A stretch of DNA of 38,199 bases, from the NCBI GenBank assembly GCA_004295015.1, contig SHNE01000015.1, forward strand, positions 1-38,199, given 5' to 3'. Below are positions 18,432 to 27,530 of the stretch, piece after piece (position 1 is the first letter of the stretch; each line of letters begins with the position of its first letter). Under the pieces are notes generated by a model. That model saw nothing but the letters and a program-made list of their open reading frames with translations, made no database searches and had not been told where the DNA came from. A program made the translations under genes and the position numbers. The stretch is from Bacteroidota bacterium (GTDB taxonomy: Bacteria > Bacteroidota > Bacteroidia > AKYH767-A > 2013-40CM-41-45).

Positions 18432-19337
18432 TTAGTCTTTAGAGAAATAGTCGATACTCTGATACACTCCGCTATGCTCTTTCACAATCTGCATAAGCAG
18501 ATCATTAGCCAGAGTACTAGCACCGAAACGGAACATCTTTGGATTCAGCCAATCTTCTCCGAGGGTTTCACGGAGTACTACCAGGTATTGAATGGCGAGT
18601 TTAGCCGTGGCTATTCCTCCTGCAGGTTTCATTCCTATTTTTTTACCTGTCTCATAATAGAAATCACGTATAGCTTCCAGCATCACTAAAGTTACCGGCA
18701 AGGTGGCAGCAGGCTGGATTTTTCCCGTAGAGGTTTTGATAAAATCAGCACCGGCCTGCATGGCAATATCACTGGCCAAACGTACATTATCCAATGTGCT
18801 GAGTTCTCCCGTTTCTAAAATTACTTTCAGGTGAGCAGCACCGCAAGCTTCTTTTACTGCTGCTATTTCATCAAATACATAATTGTATTCTCCCTGTAAA
18901 AAATGCCCGCGTGAAATAACCATGTCAATTTCATCCGCTCCTTCGTTTACAGCATAACGCGTCTCCTCAATTTTAACCTTTCGGGTAGACATACCACTTG
19001 GGAAGGCTGTCGATACTGCGGCCACTTGAATTTTAGAACCCTTCAATGTTTCCTTTGCGACCCTCACCATGGTTGGATATACGCACACGGCAGCAACCTG
19101 TGGAATGCCGGGAACTGCATCATGAGGGTGCATGGCTTTTATGCAAAGTTGCCTCACCTTTCCCGGAGTATCTTTTGCGTCGAGGGTTGTGAGGTCGACC
19201 ATACTTAATGCCATTTTAAGAGCAGTAAGTTTGGACTCCTTCTTAATACTTCTTTTTGTAAGTCGTGAGATTCGCTCCTCAACACCAACCTGGTCTATTG
19301 ATGGGCTATCCATAAATGCATGCTTGGTTGCTTTCAT
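18432..19337 (-). CDS. deoC: Deoxyribose-phosphate aldolase DeoC
   Basis: The 301-residue class I aldolase splits 2-deoxyribose 5-phosphate into acetaldehyde and glyceraldehyde 3-phosphate. The Schiff-base lysine is Lys201 in FIKTSTGK, the proton-relay lysine is Lys237 in GMKPAGG, and Asp138 lies in DEIDMV. It has an N-terminal extension of about 45 residues relative to the E. coli enzyme, as in the longer bacterial and eukaryotic forms. I chose the ATG at 19337 over an in-frame TTG two codons upstream. It leads a deoC-aldehyde dehydrogenase group, consistent with salvage of deoxyribose from DNA. Confidence 0.95.
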   Translation of the reverse strand: MKATKHAFMDSPSIDQVGVEERISRLTKRSIKKESKLTALKMALSMVDLTTLDAKDTPGKVRQLCIKAMHPHDAVPGIPQVAAVCVYPTMVRVAKETLKGSKIQVAAVSTAFPSGMSTRKVKIEETRYAVNEGADEIDMVISRGHFLQGEYNYVFDEIAAVKEACGAAHLKVILETGELSTLDNVRLASDIAMQAGADFIKTSTGKIQPAATLPVTLVMLEAIRDFYYETGKKIGMKPAGGIATAKLAIQYLVVLRETLGEDWLNPKMFRFGASTLANDLLMQIVKEHSGVYQSIDYFSKD

Positions 19338-19476
19338 CTTCAAAATCTTTCAGGCTGATTAAGCCGGACAGGACGAAGATACAAAGAATGAATCAATCTA
19401 TGAATTAAAGGGAATAAGGCTTTATTAATAATTTCGACAAAGAAAAAACAATGAAGATTCTTAAAAACACATCATT

Positions 19477-20079
19477 TTAAAACGTGTATTCCAGACTCAA
19501 TTGCAAAGTCGAATTGTACTGACCCTGATCGAAATAATTGTAATTGTATGAACCTTCGAATGGCCGTACCGGGGTCAGTGAACCACTATAACGCAAATCA
19601 ACAGCCCAATTATCCGAGAATACAAATTGCAAGCCGAGCTGAGAGGCAATTTCCATTTTTTTAAAAGGAGGGGTCCCCGAGATAGGACCAAGTTGATTAT
19701 TCTCTTCCGAAAAAATCAAGGTGCCAACAGATACACCGGCTTCCAACACAATCTTTTTTCCGGCATGAAACTGAAAAAGCAATGGTACTTCGAGATAATG
19801 CAAGCGCATTCGATAATATGAGTTATCGATTTTTGAAACAGTGCTGCGACTTCCTTTCTGAATGAAAATCATTTCCATTTGAACGGAAATTTTTTCTGAA
19901 AAACTCCTGTTTACATAAGCTCCTCCCAAAATCCCTGCCTTATCATAACCACTGAGATTGTCTCCCGAAACCTGACTGGCGCACATACCCAATCGTAATC
20001 CTCCATTAAAATCCTGTGCACCTGCACCGGAAATAAAAACAGTCGAAAACAAAAGCAAAGAAAGAATAACAATTCTCAT
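19477..20079 (-). CDS. Outer-membrane beta-barrel protein (porin/PorT-like family)
   Basis: A 200-residue exported protein with a clear signal peptide (MRIVILSLLLFSTVFISG, cleavage near AGAQ). It continues as short amphipathic strands: FNGGLRLGMCASQVSG, ILGGAYVNRSF, VQMEMIFIQKGSRS, YLEVPLLFQFH and a final LQLSLEYTF. The pattern and length match the eight-stranded barrel family common in Bacteroidota (PF13568-like). The C-terminal aromatic residue fits recognition by the BAM machinery. It stands alone between deoC and the Omp28-like gene. The function is unknown. Confidence 0.75.
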   Translation of the reverse strand: MRIVILSLLLFSTVFISGAGAQDFNGGLRLGMCASQVSGDNLSGYDKAGILGGAYVNRSFSEKISVQMEMIFIQKGSRSTVSKIDNSYYRMRLHYLEVPLLFQFHAGKKIVLEAGVSVGTLIFSEENNQLGPISGTPPFKKMEIASQLGLQFVFSDNWAVDLRYSGSLTPVRPFEGSYNYNYFDQGQYNSTLQLSLEYTF

Positions 20080-20233
20080 TATATAATTTTCTTGGTATTT
20101 TATTTATCGGTAATCCGGATTTTATCTCCAGCCAATTATAATTCGTTGGTATAAAATTCACGCTCACAGAGCAAACTTTTCTCAGCTGTAAAAGTGCAAA
20201 TTTTCAGATGCTGCAATACCCTAAAGAATTAAA

Positions 20234-21190
20234 TTACGGCATTAAACTAATTTCTTCAACCTGCTTAACTTCATAGGTGATTGCATTGAAGATGAAAGCA
20301 ACAACTCTTACATTTTTTTCCTTCCAGGAAGGATCAATGGTGGCATTATAGCCTTTAAGAACGAGATCCCCATTGCTAAAACCTCCGGCAGAGATTTCCT
20401 CACCAAAAGTTGAATTCACACCGCTACGCAAAACAGACCTATGTAAAAAATGCGGATCTGCGGCAGGTGAGACCGGAGGGTACCAATATTGCCAGTCAAT
20501 AATGCTGTCTTCAGTAAGAACGACCTGCATTTTGTAAGACCCTGTCTGATTTCCAATTGCCCTGGACTGAACGGCTACTTTCAATTTTTTACTGCTTGCA
20601 TCATAAGATCGAAGAATTCTCAAACCGAAAGTGGCTGCTAATTGGCTTCTTTCTTGAACTTTTGCTGCCCATACTGCCGGGGCTTTAATATGGCTTGAAG
20701 GGTAATCCATCCGGTCAATAAGACCGTTTGGATTTCCGGCATTTGAATTTCCAAAGAGAACATCCCAGTCATTTCCAATGGATGTTCTGAAATCTGTTTC
20801 CAGGGCTCCTGCCGGACGTGAAGGAGGACAAGCAAAACCGGCAGGACAAGGGTTCGCAAAGAAGCCGCTGTGCACAGAAATAACGACTAAACGATCTCCG
20901 TATCCGGGTTTAATAGTGTCATTCAATTTTTCGCCTGCATAAGGACAGTTACCGCAAAGTGTTCCGGTATAATCCTCTGCTAAAACCTTTTTTGGAGGGA
21001 TTGAATTGTCTATGGGGAAAGAGAAGGTATCACCATCAATGGAGACGTTGGATTCATCAATATAATTTACTCCGGCAACAGCAGCCGCATTATCCTTGTC
21101 ACGATACGGTGCATCGATCTCATCACAAGCATAAAAACTTATGAGGATGAAAGCTATAATCGTTCCGAACTTATTAATCCTATTCAACAT
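20234..21190 (-). CDS. Omp28-like lipoprotein with a thioredoxin-type CxxC
   Basis: From the ATG at 21190 the product has 318 residues. The N-terminus (MLNRINKFGTIIAFILIS, then FYAC) is a lipoprotein signal with the lipidated cysteine at 22, followed by acidic residues. The middle resembles Omp28-related proteins, beginning KKVLAEDYTGTLCGNCPYAG, a thioredoxin-like CGNC motif (Cys79/Cys82). A second pair, CPAGFAC, follows at 115/121. A GTG at 21223 is the other possible start, but it would place 11 polar residues before the signal. The gene is 51 bases after the DUF6029 gene and on the same strand as tlpA. The CxxC pair and neighbours suggest envelope thiol chemistry. Confidence 0.8.
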   Translation of the reverse strand: MLNRINKFGTIIAFILISFYACDEIDAPYRDKDNAAAVAGVNYIDESNVSIDGDTFSFPIDNSIPPKKVLAEDYTGTLCGNCPYAGEKLNDTIKPGYGDRLVVISVHSGFFANPCPAGFACPPSRPAGALETDFRTSIGNDWDVLFGNSNAGNPNGLIDRMDYPSSHIKAPAVWAAKVQERSQLAATFGLRILRSYDASSKKLKVAVQSRAIGNQTGSYKMQVVLTEDSIIDWQYWYPPVSPAADPHFLHRSVLRSGVNSTFGEEISAGGFSNGDLVLKGYNATIDPSWKEKNVRVVAFIFNAITYEVKQVEEISLMP

Positions 21191-21241
21191 GGCAGGTTTT
21201 ATTATCTGATTATTATTTGACACTATTCAATATAAGGCGGC

Positions 21242-22888
21242 TTAGAAGCTAGATGTAATTGACATCAGGAATCCATTTGAAGCCGGGACATTACGGCATA
21301 CACCGCCAACGCAGAATATTCCGGCCCTTTGTCTACCATAACCGATAGTAATGCGATTTGTTTTCCTGGTATATCCCAGGGTTCCTGTAAAATAATGGAT
21401 CCTTTGCGCGCTGATATCATTTCCATAATTATACTGATCGAATCCTGCAATGAACCAATTTGGAGCAATACTGTATTCTAAAAGCAAAACTGCCCAACTC
21501 TGCTTATCATGCTTGGTGTAGAGGTGTTGAATTTCTGTTCTGATATTTTTCTTCGAAGTAACTTTATAACCAAGTTCCAACGCAGCAATATGTGCATAAA
21601 CCGTAGGCTCACTGGCGCGGCCTTCAACAACAGATTTGTTATAATGAAGATACATATATAATAAGTGCATCCTCCATTTCTTACTTAACTTCTTAGTGAT
21701 TTCAATGTTGAAGTCCTCGAAATATACTTCCTTACCAAACATTAAAAACCCGGATGTGTATCCCAGATCTATTGCTTCAGGATTACCCACAGTATCAATC
21801 AGCGTTTTTTCAATCGACTGAGCTCTGCTGTAATTTATATTTACATCAGTGCCATATTCACCGCCAAATGTTGAGCCGGGTTTAAAATTATAAAACAGTT
21901 CAAGCTGTAATCCGATCTCGCCGTTTGGTTGGCTTGCATATGGATAAAGAGCAGCCAGAGAATAGGTATGATTTTTCGTGAGTGCCGGCAGGTAATTGAT
22001 CATCAAACTGTTTCCCGTCGCATCCCTGTCGCTCCTGAAACCCATATTATCAATTCTTTTCACGCCGAAGATAGCACCAAAACCCTTTTTGGTATAGGAA
22101 AGATTGAACAATAAGGCTTGTCCGTCTTTGAAGATATAACCGTTGGTTCCTGATGGGTCATTAATTTTATAAGCATACTCAGCACTTGCTGTCCACCCTT
22201 CCGAATTCATACTTATGCGTCCGGCTCCGGCTCCAACATTCTCCGGCAGATTAAAGACAGGATCATCATCCTTTTGAAATTTACTCACGAAACTCCCGCC
22301 GATAATCCATTGTGTTTTGTTTCCGGCCATAGAGTCACACGACTCATTGAGATTCCACTCGACATCTGCGGCACGCACAAGCCCCTCAGAAGTACTGAAA
22401 AAATTTCTTTGCCGGCCTATCAAACCTTTCACAGTAAGGCCCCGGATGGGAACATACTTCACACGAAAACCTTCAATTGCGTTATCATATCCAAGACCTC
22501 GTTCTTCATATGTGCGCAAAATAATTCCACTCCCAAATTGTTCGTAGAAGGTACCAGCCGTCACGTCGAGATCACCGATATTATATCTCAGATAACGATA
22601 AGGAATACCACTTCCCTGATAACGGGTATCATATCCGAGAATTGGGTCGAGGTAACTTTCATAACGAATCCCGGCTGAAAAATTCCCTTTCTCATACTCG
22701 AAATTTGCGAAGCCATTAGACAAAAGTTTCTGAGGAACCTCAGGTGCTCCTATGAGTGAATCTTTGAAGTAGTACTGAGCATCCATCTGAAAATTACCAT
22801 GAATGGAAGCGTTGTTCTGTGCCTTTGCATGCCTACTTTCAATTAAAACCAAACAAATCAAAGAGGAGAGTAAAATTTTTGCTTTCAC
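21242..22888 (-). CDS. DUF6029-like outer-membrane beta-barrel protein
   Basis: A 548-residue exported protein with a signal peptide (MKAKILLSSLICLVLIESR, cleavage after HAKA) and many amphipathic strands, ending in ITSSF. I recognise the family as the Bacteroidota DUF6029 group; a role is not established. Opening segments such as LRYNIGDLDVTAGTFYEQFG are typical. Near the C-terminus it has CVGGVC (Cys526/Cys531), which could form a disulfide. The start must be GTG: the frame has a TAA five codons upstream and no ATG that would keep the signal peptide. It lies between a periplasmic thioredoxin gene and an Omp28-like lipoprotein gene, all on one strand. Confidence 0.75.
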   Translation of the reverse strand: MKAKILLSSLICLVLIESRHAKAQNNASIHGNFQMDAQYYFKDSLIGAPEVPQKLLSNGFANFEYEKGNFSAGIRYESYLDPILGYDTRYQGSGIPYRYLRYNIGDLDVTAGTFYEQFGSGIILRTYEERGLGYDNAIEGFRVKYVPIRGLTVKGLIGRQRNFFSTSEGLVRAADVEWNLNESCDSMAGNKTQWIIGGSFVSKFQKDDDPVFNLPENVGAGAGRISMNSEGWTASAEYAYKINDPSGTNGYIFKDGQALLFNLSYTKKGFGAIFGVKRIDNMGFRSDRDATGNSLMINYLPALTKNHTYSLAALYPYASQPNGEIGLQLELFYNFKPGSTFGGEYGTDVNINYSRAQSIEKTLIDTVGNPEAIDLGYTSGFLMFGKEVYFEDFNIEITKKLSKKWRMHLLYMYLHYNKSVVEGRASEPTVYAHIAALELGYKVTSKKNIRTEIQHLYTKHDKQSWAVLLLEYSIAPNWFIAGFDQYNYGNDISAQRIHYFTGTLGYTRKTNRITIGYGRQRAGIFCVGGVCRNVPASNGFLMSITSSF

Positions 22889-23000
22889 GTAGCGAATAGA
22901 TTAATGGTTAATTGTTAGTTAAGCACCGATTATTTTTCGAAGGCAGTAATAAGGATTGAAGTGGATAATAAAACAGAGGATCGTATAGGCTACACAAAAA

Positions 23001-23537
23001 TCAATTCGTCTTGACAGGCTCTGCAATATTTTTCTCAAGCAGGCTGCGAACTGCGGCAATAAGTTCTTCCTGGCTGCCTTCAGTAAATCCAACGTGTTGC
23101 CAGACGATTTCACCTTTTCCATTAAGTACAAATGTGTGTGGCGGCATATTTACATTCATTGCACGTTTAAAGTCTCCGTTAGCATCCAGGTAGTTCTCAT
23201 AATTCCATCCTTTTCCATTCACAAAGGGAGCAACTCTGTTCATGGTCCGGGCATCATCAATAGAAATAGTAATCAATTTTACTCCGGTTTCCTTTTGCCA
23301 GTCTGCATATTCTTCATGGATCGCGGTCAACTCTTCTATACATGGCTTGCACCATGTTGCCCAGAAGTCAATGATAATCGGCTTGCCGTCGTTGGAAAAA
23401 TTCTCGGTATTAAATATCTCTCCCGTTAATGTTTTCACATTGACTGAAGGCAGCATGCGAGCTTGTTCCTGTGCTGAAAGATTAAAAACACTTAAGAGGA
23501 TGCTTAACAATACCATCAACAATATATTTTTTTTCAT
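23001..23537 (-). CDS. TlpA/ResA-like periplasmic thioredoxin
   Basis: A 178-residue exported thioredoxin-fold protein. A signal peptide of about 22 residues (MKKNILLMVLLSILLSVFN) precedes the fold. The active site is WCKPC (62-66) in the usual IIDFWATWCKPC context, and the cis-proline region is MPPHTFVLNGKG. TlpA and ResA proteins reduce or exchange disulfides in the envelope. The next two genes downstream encode cysteine-pair proteins of the outer membrane, which are plausible partners. The gap to the DUF6029 gene is 112 bases. Confidence 0.9.
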   Translation of the reverse strand: MKKNILLMVLLSILLSVFNLSAQEQARMLPSVNVKTLTGEIFNTENFSNDGKPIIIDFWATWCKPCIEELTAIHEEYADWQKETGVKLITISIDDARTMNRVAPFVNGKGWNYENYLDANGDFKRAMNVNMPPHTFVLNGKGEIVWQHVGFTEGSQEELIAAVRSLLEKNIAEPVKTN

Positions 23538-23561
23538 TTAGTTTATTTTTAGTATGATTTC

Positions 23562-23569
23562 CAAAAATA
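23562..23569 (-). promoter_or_regulatory. Candidate -7 element for tlpA-DUF6029-Omp28
   Basis: The minus strand reads TATTTTTG, matching TAnnTTTG, 24 bases upstream of the tlpA ATG. A TTTTG lies upstream, but at 25 bases it is too far for the usual 19-21 spacing. The call rests on the -7 element alone. Confidence 0.35.
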
Positions 23570-23926
23570 GAAATTTTATTTCATCTATTCAGATCAAAAC
23601 TAGCTACTCGGTTCATCCGCCTTACAGGCTGCATCCAGGCAGGAAAATTCAATCAAAATGCTCGAAACACCGTTTAAACTGAGATTCTGTTGGATAATTC
23701 AAAAAATATTTGGTCAATTCAAAACGATTTATCATATTTATACTTGCAAAAGCTGTTGGAAACAGGGAAGAAGGATCTTCATTTTACAATTGAACTATAA
23801 AGGTTCGGGAAAGATTTTTTAATTTTATTATTTATTGCATTTATAACCTTAAAAAAAATTAGAACGCATACATCAATAATCTGTTATTGAGATAGGACCT
23901 TGAGGTTAATTCTTTTAAACAGTTTG

Positions 23927-23957
23927 TTGATCAAAATATTACCTGGAGCTAAATTTG
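23927..23957 (+). promoter_or_regulatory. Promoter upstream of maeB
   Basis: TTG at 23927-23929, 20 bases, then TAAATTTG at 23950-23957, an exact fit to the Bacteroidota -33/-7 promoter. It predicts a start near 23962, directly at the left arm of the following hairpin. Confidence 0.65.
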
Positions 23958-23960
23958 CGC

Positions 23961-23992
23961 AGCATCTGCCTTTCGGTGGATGCTTTTTTTTT
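23961..23992 (+). terminator. Terminator-like hairpin with T-run in the maeB leader
   Basis: AGCATCTGCC pairs with GGTGGATGCT (10 pairs including two G-T) around a TTTC loop and is followed by an unbroken run of nine Ts. By shape this is an intrinsic terminator, yet it lies between the best maeB promoter and the ATG at 24022. It may end a transcript coming from upstream, act as an attenuator, or form a 5' stabilising stem. Confidence 0.6.
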
Positions 23993-24021
23993 AGCTACAT
24001 TTATCTCCCCAAAAAATAAGT

Positions 24022-26295
24022 ATGTCAAAACAGAAAAAAAATCAGGAAGCACTCGATTACCATTCAAACGGCAGGCCGGGTAAAATTGAAGTCATTCCTT
24101 CCAAACCATATAGTTCACAAAGAGATCTCTCTCTTGCCTATTCTCCCGGAGTTGCCGAACCTTGTCTGGCAATTGCTGAGAATGCGGAAGACGTTTATAA
24201 ATACACTGCCAAAGGAAATCTTGTAGCCGTAATCTCAAATGGTACGGCCGTTTTAGGTCTGGGAAATATTGGCCCACTGGCTTCAAAACCGGTGATGGAA
24301 GGAAAAGGCCTTCTCTTTAAAATCTTCGCTGACATAGATGTGTTTGATATAGAGATTGATGAAACAGATGTCGAGAAATTCATTCAAACCGTAAAAGCTA
24401 TTTCTCCAACTTTTGGAGGAATTAATCTGGAAGATATCAAGGCACCGGAGTGCTTCGAAATTGAAAGAAGACTCAAAGAAGTGCTCACCATTCCGGTTAT
24501 GCATGATGATCAACATGGTACGGCTATTATTAGTGCGGCTGCCTTGTTAAATGCCCTTGAAATTGCCAATAAAAAGATTGATAAAGTCACTATCGTTGTG
24601 AATGGAGCAGGTGCTTCTGCTATTTCATGTGCAAAATTGTATCTCAGCCTCGGTGCTAAGAAAGAAAACATCATCATGCTCGACAGCACAGGTGTGCTTC
24701 GTGCCGACAGAACTGATCTTGATGAAAATAAAATATTCTTTGCCTCGAAAAAAGATCTGCATACACTGGCTGAAGCCATGAAAGGTGCAGATGTATTTTT
24801 AGGACTTTCAAAAGGAAATGTTGTCAATAAAGAAATGATTCAGTCAATGGCTCAGAATGCCATAGTTTTTGCCTTGGCAAATCCTGACCCTGAAATTCCA
24901 TATGAGGAGGCTGCAGCAGCAAGAAAAGATATTATTATTGCAACAGGACGATCAGACTATCCTAATCAGGTCAATAATGTACTTGGATTCCCATTTATTT
25001 TCCGTGGGGCATTGGATGTAAGAGCAACTCAGATCAATGAAGCCATGAAACTCGCTGCAGTGCGTGCGATTGCGGACCTTGCGAAAGAACCGGTTCCTGA
25101 AATTGTGAATCTGGCCTATAACAAAAAGAATATAACTTTTGGCGTTGATTACATCATTCCAAAACCTCTCGATCCACGACTGATAATTTCTGTTGCTCCG
25201 GCGGTAGCACGTGCAGCAATGGAGTCCGGTGTGGCAAAATCTCCCATAACAAACTGGAACCAGTATGTTGACGAACTACGCAAACGACTGGGCCTGGACA
25301 ACAAACTAATCCGTGTTGTCACCAGCAAGGCAAAACAAAATCCTCAACGGATCGTGTTTACTGAAGCTGATTCCTATAAGATATTGAAAGCGGCTCAGAT
25401 TGTCCGCGACGAAGGTATTGCCAAACCCATTTTGCTGGGGAACATCAAGAAGATCCAAAAACTCATTGAAGAAAACAATCTTGATCTCGGTGATACACCC
25501 ATAATTGATCCAAGGCAAGAAGAAGAAAAGAGACATTCATTCGGCGAATTGCTTTTCAGAAAAAGAAAACGCCGTGGCTTCACTTTATACGAGGCAAAGA
25601 AAATAATGAATGAACGGAATTACTATGGCGCAATGATGGTCGAGGAAGGTGAGGCAGATGCTATGATTTCCGGACTAACCAGAAAATACAGCGACACGAT
25701 TCGTCCGGCTTTACAGATTATCGGCACGCAGGATGAGGTGAAGAAAGTGGCAGGAATGTATATCATGGTCACCAAAAACGGACCGGTGTTTTTCGCTGAC
25801 ACTACGATAAACGTAAATCCAACTGCTGAAGACCTTGCTGAAATTACTGTACTTACTGCATGGGCTGTTCAACAGTTTAATATCCGGCCCCGAATTGCAC
25901 TCCTCTCCTATTCCAATTTTGGCGCTTCCGATGATGCAGGTGCGAGAAAAGTCAGAGATGCAGTTGCAATACTACATCAAAAATACCCGGGAATGCTCGT
26001 CGATGGTGAAATGCAGGCAAACTTTGCCTTGAATCCTGCATTACTTTCCGACAATTTTCCATTCTGCGAATTCTCCGAAGAAGGTGCTAATACCCTCATC
26101 TTTCCAAGTCTTGATGCGGGTAACATCGCCTATAAACTTTTACAGGAAATGGGAGCTGCTGAAGCTATCGGTCCGGTGCTTCTTGGAATGAAAAAACCGG
26201 TGCACATTTTGCAATTAGGAAGCTCGGTGAGAGAGATTGTGAATATGGTGACCATTGCCGTAGTTGATGCTCAGTCAAGAAAAAATTCAAGGTAG
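24022..26295 (+). CDS. maeB: NADP-dependent malic enzyme with C-terminal phosphotransacetylase-like domain
   Basis: A 757-residue MaeB-type hybrid that converts malate to pyruvate, carbon dioxide and NADPH. The malic enzyme half covers about residues 1-420: the tyrosine-bearing [11 protein letters not shown] near the N-terminus, [14 protein letters not shown] and HDDQHGTA for metal and substrate, and VVNGAGASA for the dinucleotide. The remainder is a phosphotransacetylase-like domain ([32 protein letters not shown]). In known MaeB proteins it is regulatory, sensing acetyl-CoA, rather than a working transacetylase. Length and domain order are standard. A strong promoter lies about 70 bases upstream. 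The 545 bases after it separate it from ruvA. Confidence 0.96.
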   Translation: MSKQKKNQEALDYHSNGRPGKIEVIPSKPYSSQRDLSLAYSPGVAEPCLAIAENAEDVYKYTAKGNLVAVISNGTAVLGLGNIGPLASKPVMEGKGLLFKIFADIDVFDIEIDETDVEKFIQTVKAISPTFGGINLEDIKAPECFEIERRLKEVLTIPVMHDDQHGTAIISAAALLNALEIANKKIDKVTIVVNGAGASAISCAKLYLSLGAKKENIIMLDSTGVLRADRTDLDENKIFFASKKDLHTLAEAMKGADVFLGLSKGNVVNKEMIQSMAQNAIVFALANPDPEIPYEEAAAARKDIIIATGRSDYPNQVNNVLGFPFIFRGALDVRATQINEAMKLAAVRAIADLAKEPVPEIVNLAYNKKNITFGVDYIIPKPLDPRLIISVAPAVARAAMESGVAKSPITNWNQYVDELRKRLGLDNKLIRVVTSKAKQNPQRIVFTEADSYKILKAAQIVRDEGIAKPILLGNIKKIQKLIEENNLDLGDTPIIDPRQEEEKRHSFGELLFRKRKRRGFTLYEAKKIMNERNYYGAMMVEEGEADAMISGLTRKYSDTIRPALQIIGTQDEVKKVAGMYIMVTKNGPVFFADTTINVNPTAEDLAEITVLTAWAVQQFNIRPRIALLSYSNFGASDDAGARKVRDAVAILHQKYPGMLVDGEMQANFALNPALLSDNFPFCEFSEEGANTLIFPSLDAGNIAYKLLQEMGAAEAIGPVLLGMKKPVHILQLGSSVREIVNMVTIAVVDAQSRKNSR

Positions 26296-26840
26296 ATATT
26301 GCAAATCTAACAAAGCTTTGTAAAAATTACAGTGAAAACTATAGACATTCGAAATTCAGTTTGTCGGGTGTACATATTTTGCACCCTAGTAATTAGCCTT
26401 TGGTTCAGCTTGAATTCTGCGAAACGATTTTAATGATCTTTCCTCTTTGTTCAGACTTAACTTCACCTGCATTTTTCTGTTGACATTAGCTCAATTCTAG
26501 GGAGACTCATGAATTGACAAGTTTTGTTCAAAAAAATTTCCGCTGCAGGTAATGGATTATTCTGCAGAAATTTTATTTGCCAATTCAAATTTTTTAGACT
26601 ACCCATACTCTAAAATGGCGAAATCCCGAAATAGAAATTCGACATTAGTAGCAAGCCTCTGTAGGGTATGGCGTGTCTCGAAAAACAACTCCGAATCTGC
26701 GAGAAAGTTTGTCAAAAACCTTTATCAACATAGGCTCTATATCAATTTCATTTTGCTAATTTCGCAGGTATCCTATCGTAATTTGATCTTAAGAGCATAG
26801 CTGATCCAAAAAGGATTCACCTGTTTTTCAAAAAAAAATC
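26296..26840. other. 545-base intergenic region between maeB and ruvA
   Basis: I see no gene I can support. An open frame at 26552-26800 gives 82 residues with no recognisable motif or ribosome site. Two hairpins are visible: gggtg/caccc at 26366-26386, and aaattt-ccg-ctgcag with ctgcag-aaattt at 26534-26573, the latter followed by an A/T-rich stretch. The element TAATTTCG at 26757-26764 resembles the -7 box with one change and could serve ruvA. Confidence 0.4.
26534..26573. repeat. Hairpin with 6+6 bp stem in the maeB-ruvA gap
   Basis: Left arm aaatttccgctgcag (26534-26548) and right arm ctgcagaaattt (26562-26573) pair over 12 positions with a 3-base bulge, around a 13-base loop. It could be a weak terminator, though maeB ends more than 200 bases earlier. 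Confidence 0.35.
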
Positions 26841-27416
26841 ATGATTAATCACCTTCAAGGAAAACTCATCGAAAAAAATCCGGCAAGTATTGTTGTTGAA
26901 TGTTCAGGTGTTGGGTATTTACTAAACATCTCCCTGAATACTTATTCAAAGTTAGGCGATTCCGAAAATGTTAAAATATTGACGCATGTTCAAATATCCG
27001 AGGATGCGCACACGTTGTACGGCTTCGCAGATGATGAAGAGAGAAAATTATTCCGATTATTAATTACGGTTTCAGGAATAGGATGCAACACAGCCAGAAT
27101 GATGTTATCCTCCATGACAGTTGCTGAAATTGAAACATACATCTTACAGGATGATGTAGCGAAACTTAAAAGCATCAAAGGCATAGGCGAAAAAACTGCC
27201 ATGCGTGTAATTCTTGAACTGAAAAATAAATTGCGCAAAGAAGGTCATGTTCCGATGGCAAATTCTCCTCTGCGTGTGAAGGATGAAGCAATTTCTGCTC
27301 TTGTTACCCTGGGCTTTACCAGAAACTCTGTCGACAAGACTTTAGATACCTTATTGAAAACCAGTCCGTCAGCCTCAGTAGAGGACCTTATCAAACAAGC
27401 TTTGAAAGCTCTTTAA
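26841..27416 (+). CDS. ruvA: Holliday junction branch migration protein RuvA
   Basis: The 191-residue DNA-binding subunit of the RuvAB branch-migration complex. Domain I begins MINHLQGKLIEKNPASIVVE. The two helix-hairpin-helix motifs are visible (TVSGIGCNTARMML and SIKGIGEKTAMRVI). The C-terminal domain III (DEAISALVTLGFTRNSVDK) would contact RuvB. The length is normal. ruvA directly upstream of sprA is a recurrent Bacteroidota arrangement without an obvious functional link. Confidence 0.97.
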   Translation: MINHLQGKLIEKNPASIVVECSGVGYLLNISLNTYSKLGDSENVKILTHVQISEDAHTLYGFADDEERKLFRLLITVSGIGCNTARMMLSSMTVAEIETYILQDDVAKLKSIKGIGEKTAMRVILELKNKLRKEGHVPMANSPLRVKDEAISALVTLGFTRNSVDKTLDTLLKTSPSASVEDLIKQALKAL

Positions 27417-27497
27417 GGATTTTGACGGATGAGTGCCTAAAAAAAGTATTTTAGTGCCTTTGTAAAATCCAGCATTATCGGGGAGACCTTTACCTAT

Positions 27498-27530
27498 ATG
27501 ATTGCTAGTCAAATAATTAAAAGGCCTTGA
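27498..27530 (+). promoter_or_regulatory. Ten-codon mini-ORF overlapping the sprA start
   Basis: An ATG at 27498, preceded by a GGGGAG about a dozen bases upstream, encodes MIASQIIKRP. It ends at a TGA (27528-27530) that overlaps the TTG start of sprA as TTGA. Such overlaps can couple translation. No in-frame ATG is available for sprA here. Confidence 0.35.

Larger units (their letters stand above)
23538..24021. other. 484-base divergent intergenic region with possible small RNA
   Basis: No convincing coding frame. It separates the tlpA operon (-) from maeB (+). On the plus strand there is a TATACTTG element (23739-23746) and then two adjacent short hairpins, ctgtt-gga-aacag (23753-23765) and gaaga-agga-tcttc (23767-23780). 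An A/T-rich stretch follows. The maeB promoter and a terminator-like hairpin lie at its end. Confidence 0.4.

Noticed and set aside
22274..22678. 134-residue open frame on the plus strand opposite the DUF6029 gene
   Set aside because: It lies wholly within a convincing exported barrel gene and has no ribosome site or motif.
26309..26320. Palindrome acaaagctttgt after maeB as a terminator
   Set aside because: It has no loop and no T-run, so it cannot form a normal terminator hairpin.
26552..26800. 82-residue open frame between maeB and ruvA
   Set aside because: No motif, no signal, no ribosome site and biased composition; I treat the region as non-coding.
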